A stretch of 5,999 nt of DNA from Clostridiales bacterium (lineage in GTDB: Bacteria; Bacillota; Clostridia; Oscillospirales; Oscillospiraceae): NCBI GenBank assembly GCA_003533405.1, contig DQDL01000055.1, positions 1 to 5,999 of the forward strand. Direction: 5' to 3'. The notes below the pieces were generated by a model. The model had not been told where the DNA came from. It ran no database searches and saw only the letters and a program-made list of their open reading frames with translations. The position numbers and the translations under genes were made by a program. Below, in pieces: positions 1 through 5,268 of this stretch. Position 1 is the first letter of the stretch. Every line of letters starts with the position of its first letter.

Positions 1-28
1 AGCACCAAGAAAAAGCCTGTCGCAAAAG
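1..28 (+). repeat. Direct repeat, copy 1 (tRNA-like 3' end plus terminator start)
   Basis: Bases 1-24 are identical to 201-224, and after one mismatch the next three bases also agree. The repeat begins (at the window edge, so its true left limit is unknown) with the end of an acceptor strand and CCA at 5-7, then runs into the 5' arm of a terminator. Because identity extends beyond the CCA into non-transcribed-gene sequence, it reflects copying of a DNA segment rather than shared tRNA sequence constraint. A second tRNA-like gene presumably lies just left of the window. Confidence 0.8.
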
Positions 29-41
29 CGGCAGGCTTTTT
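10..41 (+). terminator. Intrinsic terminator, symmetrical (possibly bidirectional)
   Basis: Stem arms 10-23 and 28-41 pair over 14 positions with a single T-G wobble, closing an AAAA loop. The arms start with five A and end with five T, so a T-run follows the GC-rich core on either strand. On the plus strand it would end the RNA whose CCA lies at 5-7. On the minus strand it is the first strong terminator after the pyruvate carboxylase gene, about 210 bases past that gene's stop, so it may also end that transcript after antisense passage through the tRNA-like region. Confidence 0.85.
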
Positions 42-79
42 CAAGTAATAAGTAATAGTGAAAAGTGCAGAGGTGGAGA

Positions 80-207
80 ACTCCGGACACATGCCATCGT
101 CGGCGGTTGCCGTGTAAGCGGCGAGCCGACGGGCGAAATTAAATCCCTCGGCTTTTCCGCCCAAGGGGCGGCTAAAAGCCGGAGTTCGAATCTCCGCTGG
201 AGCACCA
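80..207 (+). ncRNA. Structured RNA with a tRNA-like 3' end, identity unknown
   Basis: The 3' end is canonical for a tRNA: T arm with a 5-bp stem (180-184 with 192-196) and loop TTCGAAT, then a 7-nt acceptor strand CTGGAGC (197-203), discriminator A204 and encoded CCA (205-207). Upstream there is no normal D and anticodon arm at tRNA distance. Instead there are two strong hairpins: 98-131 (7 bp, a 2-nt bulge, 6 bp with one wobble, loop TGTAAG) and 149-181 (8 bp, a 2-nt bulge, 6 bp, loop AAG). CTCCGG at 81-86 can pair with CTGGAG at 197-202 as a 6-bp acceptor-like helix, which would close a 128-nt molecule. I therefore place the 5' end near 80, but this is inference. Alternatives are a degraded tRNA fragment left by integration or duplication, or part of a tmRNA-like molecule; tmRNA is disfavoured because the acceptor lacks the expected U70. 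No clear promoter is visible upstream. Confidence 0.4.
180..207 (+). tRNA. tRNA-type T arm, acceptor 3' strand and CCA (partial)
   Basis: The stem CGGAG/CTCCG encloses the classic loop TTCGAAT. Spacing from loop to CCA is exactly 5 stem bases, 7 acceptor bases and 1 discriminator, as in real tRNAs. A fully paired 5' acceptor strand (GCTCCAG) is absent from 42-179, so this is either the 3' end of an unusual RNA or a tRNA fragment. No amino-acid identity can be assigned, because no anticodon arm can be placed with confidence. Confidence 0.55.
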
Positions 208-228
208 AGAAAAAGCCTGTCGCACAAG
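201..228 (+). repeat. Direct repeat, copy 2, with truncated terminator
   Basis: This matches 1-24 exactly and 1-28 with one mismatch. It carries the acceptor end, CCA and the 5' arm of the terminator, but sequence identity stops at the terminator loop, so the complementary 3' arm is missing. A T-run at 241-246 follows with only weak pairing potential before it. Any RNA ending at 207 would therefore lack a convincing terminator of its own. The break point inside a terminator loop suggests a recombination or duplication junction. Confidence 0.75.
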
Positions 229-248
229 AACTGTCCGATGTTTTTTCT

Positions 249-3200
249 TTATTTAATGGTGAGCAGCAGCTCGCCGGCCTTGACACTCTGGCCCTCCTTG
301 ACAAACATTTCGTCGACCGTGCCGTCCATGCGGGCAACGATGCTGGTCTCCATCTTCATTGCCTCGATGACGACGAGCACGTCGTTCTGCTTTACCGCAT
401 CGCCGGGCTTGACTGCGACCTTGCAGACCATGCCGGGGATGGATGCGCCGGTCTGGCTCTTGTCGTTGGGGTCTGCCATGACGGTCTTGACGACGCTGTC
501 GGCAGCCTTCGGGTCGGGCACTGCGACCTCACGGCGCATGCCGTTGAGCTCGAACTGCACATTGCGGGTGCCATCGGCGTTCAGATCGCCCAGACCGAGG
601 TACTTGATAATGAGGGTCTTGCCGTCCTCGATGTTTATCTGGTTGGTCTCGCCGACCGCCATGCCGTTGAAGAACACATGACTGCCCATGCGCATGATGT
701 AGCCGTACTCCTTGCGGTGGCGGATAAACTCCTCGTACACCTTGGGGTACATGGCGTAGGAGATGAGGGAACGGGGGTACTCGTAGCCGGGATAGAAGCT
801 TGCAACTTCCTTGCGCAGCTTATCAAAATCGACCGGCTCGAGCAGGTCGCCGGGGCGACCCTCGATGGGCTTTTCGCCCTTTAAAACTACCCTTTGCAGA
901 TCCTCGGGGAAGCCGCATGGGGGCTGACCCATCATGCCCTTGAAGTAGCTTACAACAGAATCGGGGAATGCAAGAGATTCGCCGCGCTCCACGATGTTCT
1001 CGGGGGTCAGGTCGTTCTGCACCATGAATATCGCAAGGTCGCCGACCATCTTGGACGAGGGCGTTACCTTGATGATATCGCCGAGCATGAGGTTGACGGT
1101 GCGGTACATTTCCTTGACCTCGCCGAAGCGGTTGCCGAGACCGATAGACTCGACCTGCGGCTGGAGGTTGGTGTACTGGCCGCCGGGGATCTCGTAGCGG
1201 TAGATATCGGTGACGGGGATCTTGAGACCCTTGTCGAACTTCTCGTAGCGCAGGCGGACATCGCCCCAGTAATCGCACAGCTCCTGCAGGCGCTGCGGGT
1301 CGAAGCCCGGGTCACGCTCCTGCCCATGCAGAGCCTCGTTGAGAGCGTTCATGCTCGGCTGGCTTGTGAGGTTTGCCATGGAGCCGATCGCAGTATCGAC
1401 GATATCGCAGCCGGCCTCGGAGGCAAGCAGCAGCGTTGCCAGCTGGTTGCCGGTGGTGTTGTGCGTATGCAGGTTTATCGGCAGGCCGACCTCCTGCTTG
1501 AGGGTGGAGATGAGCTTCTTGGCGGCATAGGGCTTGAGAAGGCCGGACATATCCTTGATGGTCAGGATATGAGCACCACGCTTTTCGAGCTCCTTTGCGA
1601 AATTGACATAGTACTCAAGCGTGTAGCGGTCACGGGTCGGGTCGAGGATATCGCCGGTGTAGCACACGGTGCCCTCGAGCAGCTTGCCCTGCTTTAGGAC
1701 CTCGTCCATTGCGACCTCCATGTTCGGCAGCCAGTTTAGCGAGTCGAACACACGGAACACATCAATGCCCTCACGGGCGGCCTCGGCGATGAAGGCCCGT
1801 ACTAAGTTATCTGGATAGCTTGCGTAGCCGACAAGGTTAGAGCCACGCAGCAGCATCTGGAACGGGATGTTCGGGATGAGCTCACGCATCATGCACAGGC
1901 GCTCCCACGGCGACTCGTGCAGGAAGCGGTAGCAGGTGTCGAAGGTCGCACCGCCCCACATCTCAAGCGAGAAGCAGTCGGAAAGGATATCGGCAGTGCC
2001 CTCTGCGCCCTTGAGGATATCACGGCTGCGCATACGGGTCGACAGCAGCGACTGGTGAGCGTCACGCATGGTGGTGTCGGTTATGAGCAGCTTCTTCTCG
2101 TTGAGGATATGCTGCTTTACGGCCTCGGGACCTTTGGTATCGAGCAGGTGCTTTAAGCCGTCCTCGGCGGTGATGACACGCTTTGCCTTGGGGAACCTCG
2201 GCGTATCGTACTGATGACGCTCGGTCTCGGGGTCGGCGACCTGAATATTCGCAATGTACTTGAGCACACGGGTGGCACGGTCCTTGCCCTCGGAGAACTC
2301 GAACAGCTCGGGGGTTTCGTCGATGAACTTGGTGTGGCACTTTCCGGCGATGAAGGTCGGGTGGTTGAGAATATTGGTGACAAACGGAATGTTCGTCTTG
2401 ACGCCACGGACATGCTCCTCGTTTATCGCACGGGTGGCCTTGCGGCAGACTGCGGGGAAGGTGCAGTCCCAGCTCGTGACCTTGACCAGCAGCGAGTCGT
2501 AGTACGGCGATATAGTCGAGCCCGTGGCGACATTGCCGCCGTCAAGACGCACGCCGAAGCCGCCGCCGGAGCGATAGGCTGCAAGCTTGCCGTTATCGGG
2601 CGCAAAATTGTTTGCCGGATCCTCGGTGGTGACACGGCACTGGATGGCGTAGCCGTTTATCTTGAGGTCGTCCTGACTGCCGAGACCTATCTCGGGATGG
2701 CTTATCGGAGCGCCCTCGGCGATGAGTATCTGCGCACGCACGAGGTCGACATTGGTGACCATCTCGGTGACGGTGTGCTCGACCTGAATGCGGGGGTTCA
2801 TTTCTATAAAGTAGTGGTTGCCGTCACGGTCAACAAGGAACTCGACCGTACCGGCGTTTACATAGCCGACCGCTTCTGCGATCTTGACGGCATCACGGTG
2901 CAGTCTGTCTCTTACCTCCTCGGGCACGCTCCATGCCGGAGCAAACTCGACGACCTTCTGATAGCGGCGCTGGAGTGAGCAGTCACGCTCGCCGAGATGG
3001 CGCACATTGCCGTACTTGTCGGCGAGGATCTGCACCTCGATGTGCTTAGGCTCGACAAGGTACTTCTCGATGAAGATATCGTCGTTGCCGAACGCCTTCT
3101 TGGCCTCGCTCTTGACAAGCTCAAATGCAGGGATGACCTCCTCGGGCGCATTGCACAGGCGCATGCCGCGGCCGCCGCCGCCTGCGGCTGCCTTGAGGAT

Positions 3201-3680
3201 GACGGGGAAGCCGAAGCTTATCGCCTTTTCCAGTGCCTCCTCGCCGCTATTGAGCGGCTCCTTGCAGCCCGGGACTACCGGCACGCCGCAATCGATAGCG
3301 ATCTGCTTTGCCGACAGCTTGTCGCCCATCTTGCCGAGCACATCGCTGGGAGGCCCTATGAAGGTGATGCCGTTTTCCTCGCAGGCTCTTGCAAAGTCGG
3401 CATTTTCCGACAAGAAGCCGTAGCCCGGGTGGATAGCGTCGACATTACGGCGCTTTGCAAGGTCGATGATGTCGGGGATGTCGAGGTACACGCCGAGAGG
3501 GCTCTTGTTCTCGCCGACAAGATACGCCTCGTCGGCCTTGGTGCGGAACAGGCTCAGTGCGTCTTCCTTGGAGTACATTGCGACTGTGTGCAGATCCAAG
3601 TCATAGCACGCTCTGAAAATTCTGACGGCTATCTCGCCACGGTTGGCCGCCAGCACCTTGTTGAATTTGATCTCAGCCAT
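249..3680 (-). CDS. pyc: Pyruvate carboxylase (single-chain, biotin-dependent)
   Basis: The 1143-aa product carboxylates pyruvate to oxaloacetate using ATP and bicarbonate in the cytoplasm, an anaplerotic and gluconeogenic step. Length and domain order match the one-chain family. The biotin carboxylase domain (about 1-460) has AANRGEIAVR at 11-20, GYGFLSEN at 86-93, the ATP-grasp glycine loop GGGGRGM at 167-173 and RIQVEHTVTE at 297-306. The carboxyltransferase domain (about 530-810) has DTTMRDAHQS at 535-544, EMWGGATFD, the carboxylated lysine K709 in IKDMSG, and metal ligands H738 and H740 in HTHNTTG. The conserved threonine of VTPSSK is T873. The C-terminal carrier domain has EAMKM with the biotinyl lysine at K1109. 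The ATG at 3680 is chosen because AAAAGGAAAGGA lies 7 nt upstream and the protein starts right at the conserved N-terminus. HTHNTTG differs from the HTHDTSG I recall for other family members, but no key residue is missing. The frame is intact, and the gene is transcribed alone, divergently from the methyltransferase gene. Confidence 0.97.
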   Translation of the reverse strand: MAEIKFNKVLAANRGEIAVRIFRACYDLDLHTVAMYSKEDALSLFRTKADEAYLVGENKSPLGVYLDIPDIIDLAKRRNVDAIHPGYGFLSENADFARACEENGITFIGPPSDVLGKMGDKLSAKQIAIDCGVPVVPGCKEPLNSGEEALEKAISFGFPVILKAAAGGGGRGMRLCNAPEEVIPAFELVKSEAKKAFGNDDIFIEKYLVEPKHIEVQILADKYGNVRHLGERDCSLQRRYQKVVEFAPAWSVPEEVRDRLHRDAVKIAEAVGYVNAGTVEFLVDRDGNHYFIEMNPRIQVEHTVTEMVTNVDLVRAQILIAEGAPISHPEIGLGSQDDLKINGYAIQCRVTTEDPANNFAPDNGKLAAYRSGGGFGVRLDGGNVATGSTISPYYDSLLVKVTSWDCTFPAVCRKATRAINEEHVRGVKTNIPFVTNILNHPTFIAGKCHTKFIDETPELFEFSEGKDRATRVLKYIANIQVADPETERHQYDTPRFPKAKRVITAEDGLKHLLDTKGPEAVKQHILNEKKLLITDTTMRDAHQSLLSTRMRSRDILKGAEGTADILSDCFSLEMWGGATFDTCYRFLHESPWERLCMMRELIPNIPFQMLLRGSNLVGYASYPDNLVRAFIAEAAREGIDVFRVFDSLNWLPNMEVAMDEVLKQGKLLEGTVCYTGDILDPTRDRYTLEYYVNFAKELEKRGAHILTIKDMSGLLKPYAAKKLISTLKQEVGLPINLHTHNTTGNQLATLLLASEAGCDIVDTAIGSMANLTSQPSMNALNEALHGQERDPGFDPQRLQELCDYWGDVRLRYEKFDKGLKIPVTDIYRYEIPGGQYTNLQPQVESIGLGNRFGEVKEMYRTVNLMLGDIIKVTPSSKMVGDLAIFMVQNDLTPENIVERGESLAFPDSVVSYFKGMMGQPPCGFPEDLQRVVLKGEKPIEGRPGDLLEPVDFDKLRKEVASFYPGYEYPRSLISYAMYPKVYEEFIRHRKEYGYIMRMGSHVFFNGMAVGETNQINIEDGKTLIIKYLGLGDLNADGTRNVQFELNGMRREVAVPDPKAADSVVKTVMADPNDKSQTGASIPGMVCKVAVKPGDAVKQNDVLVVIEAMKMETSIVARMDGTVDEMFVKEGQSVKAGELLLTIK

Positions 3681-3687
3681 TTCTTTG

Positions 3688-3699
3688 TCCTTTCCTTTT
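3688..3699 (-). promoter_or_regulatory. Ribosome binding site of pyruvate carboxylase
   Basis: Read on the minus strand this is AAAAGGAAAGGA, ending 7 nt before the ATG at 3680. Its strength and spacing support that ATG as the start. Confidence 0.8.
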
Positions 3700-3737
3700 G
3701 ATTTATGTCAGTTTATAAAACGCAAATTTCTTAAATT

Positions 3738-3766
3738 AGTATATCATTTGATTATATTAAGTGCAA
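3738..3766 (-). promoter_or_regulatory. Promoter candidate for pyruvate carboxylase
   Basis: On the minus strand TTGCAC (3766-3761) is followed after 17 nt by TATACT (3743-3738), with TG one base upstream of the -10, giving an extended -10 element. The predicted start near 3731 would leave a leader of about 50 nt. A second possible -10, TATAAT at 3756-3751, has a poorer -35. A 32-bp imperfect palindrome with CTTAA/TTAAG ends (3730-3761) overlaps the promoter and could be an operator, but this is speculative. Confidence 0.5.
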
Positions 3767-3818
3767 CATATAAAATTCACAGACATTATGCATTAAAATT
3801 TTAACACAAATCAAGTTC

Positions 3819-3843
3819 ACGCAAAAAGCATCATTTTTTGCGT
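3819..3843. repeat. Perfect 9-bp inverted repeat
   Basis: ACGCAAAAA (3819-3827) and TTTTTGCGT (3835-3843) are perfect reverse complements around a 7-base spacer. It sits between the two divergent promoters. It could be a regulator binding site or a weak bidirectional terminator-like hairpin insulating the two units; the stem is A/T-rich, with only two G-C pairs per side, so it would be a poor terminator. Confidence 0.6.
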
Positions 3844-3956
3844 ATTGTGCCGTTTTTTTGCTGAAAATAAGTAAAGATTTTCGAAAAAGCCGCAAAATAG
3901 TTCTGAATTTTTAACTATGATAAAATTTTAATTTGCTTTTTTATGTCTCCGGTTTA

Positions 3957-3965
3957 TGCTATAAT
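3957..3965 (+). promoter_or_regulatory. Extended -10 promoter of the SpoU-type methyltransferase gene
   Basis: TGCTATAAT is a perfect extended -10 (TGN plus TATAAT). The -35 position 17 nt upstream is only a T-run (3937-3942), as is common when an extended -10 is present. The predicted transcription start near 3972 gives a leader of about 58 nt before the ATG at 4030. It probably drives both the methyltransferase and the downstream small gene. Confidence 0.65.
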
Positions 3966-4029
3966 TCGATCAATTACTGAATTATGGGGGAGTAAGTTGG
4001 CGGTCGGCTACCGTTAACTTAAATTAACT

Positions 4030-4860
4030 ATGGCAAACATAAAAGAAGTAACGGATTTTTCAGACCCGGAGCTTGATATCTACGCTCGCCTCACCGAGGT
4101 GCAGCTATTAAATCGCCGTGAGCCGGACAAGGGCATTTTCATTGCCGAGAGCCCCAAGGTCATCGAGCGTGCGCTAAATGCCGGCTGCGTGCCGATATCG
4201 TTCCTCATGGAGACACGGCATGTGGAAAATCAGGCAAAAGGCCTCATTGCCCGCTGCGGCGATATTACGGTTTTCACCGCCGAGCTTGATGTCCTGACGC
4301 AGCTCACGGGCTTTAAGCTCACCCGTGGGATGCTCTGCGCCATGTACCGCCCGAAGCTTCCGAGCGTTGCGGATATCTGCAAAAATGCACGGCGTGTTGC
4401 GGTGCTTGAGGATGTCATGAACCCCACGAATGTGGGTGCTATCTTCCGCTCGGCGGCAGCGCTCGGCATCGATGCGGTCGTGCTCACGAGCGCAAGCAGC
4501 GACCCGCTGTACCGCCGCTCGATAAGGGTCAGCATGGGCACGGTGTTTCAGGTGCCGTGGACCTATCTCGGCGAGGGCGGCATCAGTGAGCTGCGCAGGC
4601 TCGGCTTTAAGACGGCCGCAATGGCGCTTAAATCAGACTCCCTGCCAATTTACGACCCCCGCCTTGCAAAGATAGACAAGCTTGCCATCGTGCTCGGCAC
4701 GGAGGGCGACGGCTTAGCGGCAGGCACCATCGCCGACTGCGACTACACGGTGCTCATCCCAATGTCGCACGGGGTGGACTCGCTGAATGTCGCCGCAGCG
4801 AGCGCCGTCGCATTTTATCAGCTTGCCGCACTTGACGGAACGGACGGTGCAAAGGTATAA
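4030..4860 (+). CDS. SpoU/TrmH-family RNA 2'-O-methyltransferase
   Basis: This 276-aa protein is expected to transfer a methyl group from S-adenosylmethionine to a ribose 2'-OH in tRNA or rRNA; its exact target cannot be read from the sequence. The N-terminal part (about 1-105) looks like the substrate-binding extension of TrmH-type enzymes (GIFIAESPKVIERAL at 35-49). The SPOUT catalytic domain follows with all three family motifs: NPTNVGAIFRSA at 131-142 (motif 1, with catalytic-type Arg140), VLGTEGDGL at 221-229 (motif 2), and IPMSHGVDSLNVAAA at 243-257 (motif 3, cofactor-knot residues, with Asp250 where Glu is common). The ATG start gives a plausible N-terminus, but no Shine-Dalgarno sequence precedes it at normal distance; GGGGAG lies about 40 nt upstream. 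The next gene starts 34 bases after the stop with no terminator between, so the two are likely one operon. Confidence 0.93.
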   Translation: MANIKEVTDFSDPELDIYARLTEVQLLNRREPDKGIFIAESPKVIERALNAGCVPISFLMETRHVENQAKGLIARCGDITVFTAELDVLTQLTGFKLTRGMLCAMYRPKLPSVADICKNARRVAVLEDVMNPTNVGAIFRSAAALGIDAVVLTSASSDPLYRRSIRVSMGTVFQVPWTYLGEGGISELRRLGFKTAAMALKSDSLPIYDPRLAKIDKLAIVLGTEGDGLAAGTIADCDYTVLIPMSHGVDSLNVAAASAVAFYQLAALDGTDGAKV

Positions 4861-4894
4861 TCATATCAATGCTATTATTTATGGAGAAGAAAAC

Positions 4895-5227
4895 ATGAAT
4901 ATTAATGTCATAAAGTTTTTTGAAAAGTACGATGCAGACCCCGAGCTTCAAAAGCGTGTTGCCGACGCCGTGAACGCCTACCCCGGCAGCCTTGAGCTCA
5001 GGGAGGCGCTTGTCGAGGCCTGCCTGCTGCCGTTTGCCGAGGAGCTCGGTCTGCCGTTTACCGTGGTCGACCTCAAGGTCTACGAGGCCACGAAGCGCCA
5101 CGCAAAGCACAAGGATGTCGAGCTCACCGAGGAAGATCTTCTCGCCGAGGACGACGACGAGGACTACTGGCTCGAAGGCAAGGGCTGGACAAACGACGAA
5201 TCGGCGTTCTGCACAGGCCAGCATTAA
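4895..5227 (+). CDS. Small Nif11-like protein with acidic C-terminal segment
   Basis: The product has 110 aa and no recognised enzymatic motif. The N-terminus (INVIKFFEKYDADPELQKRV, residues 3-22) closely resembles the start of Nif11 leader-peptide domains, whose pattern is Phe-Leu-Glu-Lys-x-x-x-Asp-Pro-Glu-Leu. Residues 46-60 (PFAEELGLPFTVVDL) resemble the second half of that domain (Ala-Lys-x-x-Gly-x-x-Phe-Thr), with an inserted helix-like stretch between them. The tail has an acidic run (EDDDED, 85-90), then YWLEGKGW, and a single cysteine near the C-terminus in CTGQH; no double-Gly cleavage site is evident. ATG 4895 is chosen because GGAGAAG ends about 6 nt upstream and translation there avoids overlap with the previous gene; the upstream in-frame ATG at 4787 has no ribosome site. 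Nif11 proteins are often RiPP precursors, but no modification enzyme is visible, so a housekeeping role near RNA methyltransferases is equally possible. Confidence 0.8.
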   Translation: MNINVIKFFEKYDADPELQKRVADAVNAYPGSLELREALVEACLLPFAEELGLPFTVVDLKVYEATKRHAKHKDVELTEEDLLAEDDDEDYWLEGKGWTNDESAFCTGQH

Positions 5228-5230
5228 ACC

Positions 5231-5256
5231 AAATCCCGGAGAACCGGGATTTTTTT
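5231..5256 (+). terminator. Intrinsic terminator after the small Nif11-like gene
   Basis: AAATCCCGG (5231-5239) and CCGGGATTT (5244-5252) form a perfect stem around an AGAA loop, and the T-run continues to 5256. It begins 3 bases after the stop codon of the small gene. The Shine-Dalgarno sequence of the next gene begins at 5257, directly after the last T. Confidence 0.9.
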
Positions 5257-5261
5257 GAGGG
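5257..5261 (+). promoter_or_regulatory. Ribosome binding site deciding a GTG start
   Basis: GAGGG is followed by a 7-nt spacer and GTG at 5269. No ATG occurs near the expected N-terminus of the downstream methyltransferase, so this site decides the start. Confidence 0.75.
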
Positions 5262-5268
5262 TAAATAA

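Larger units (their letters stand above)
3681..4029. other. AT-rich divergent intergenic region
   Basis: These 349 bases separate the start codons of the divergent pyruvate carboxylase and SpoU-type methyltransferase genes. Base composition drops sharply from the GC-rich coding DNA on both sides. I see no coding sequence longer than a few codons. It holds the promoter candidates listed separately, a perfect inverted repeat at 3819-3843, an identical AT palindrome TAAAATTTTA at 3794-3803 and 3921-3930, and a TTTTCGAAAA palindrome at 3878-3887. I recognise no known riboswitch or BirA-type biotin operator. Confidence 0.8.

Noticed and set aside
42..207. tmRNA (ssrA)
   Set aside because: The space is too short for a full tmRNA, no tag-peptide reading frame is recognisable, and the acceptor strand does not provide the U70 expected for the conserved G3-U70 alanine identity pair.
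41..337. 98-codon minus-strand frame over the left edge
   Set aside because: It runs across the terminator edge, the tRNA-like region and the end of pyruvate carboxylase, and contains residues typical of translated antisense tRNA sequence.
894..1697. Long open frame (267 codons) on the plus strand opposite pyruvate carboxylase
   Set aside because: It is fully antisense to a strongly supported gene, has no recognisable protein motif or ribosome site, and is explained by GC-rich codon bias on the real strand. The similar frames at 2214-2978 and 2997-3701 were rejected for the same reason.
1624..2110. Recurrent GAGGATATC-like words in the pyruvate carboxylase gene
   Set aside because: They fall in frame as Asp/His-Ile-Leu codons (for example DILDPT, DILKGA, HILNEK), so they reflect codon preference rather than a DNA repeat family.
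3681..4029. Riboswitch or biotin-repressor operator
   Set aside because: No recognised riboswitch core is visible and no BirA-type inverted repeat was found near the pyruvate carboxylase promoter; the palindromes present are generic AT-rich sequences.
4787..4894. Longer N-terminus for the Nif11-like gene starting at ATG 4787
   Set aside because: It would overlap the upstream gene by 74 bases, lacks a ribosome site and adds 36 residues with no family similarity, whereas ATG 4895 has a good GGAGAAG site and starts at the domain.
4754..5224. 156-codon minus-strand frame opposite the small gene
   Set aside because: It is antisense to a gene with a good ribosome site, a protein-family resemblance and its own terminator; no independent support. 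The minus-strand frames at 4230-4541 and 5686-5988 were likewise set aside.
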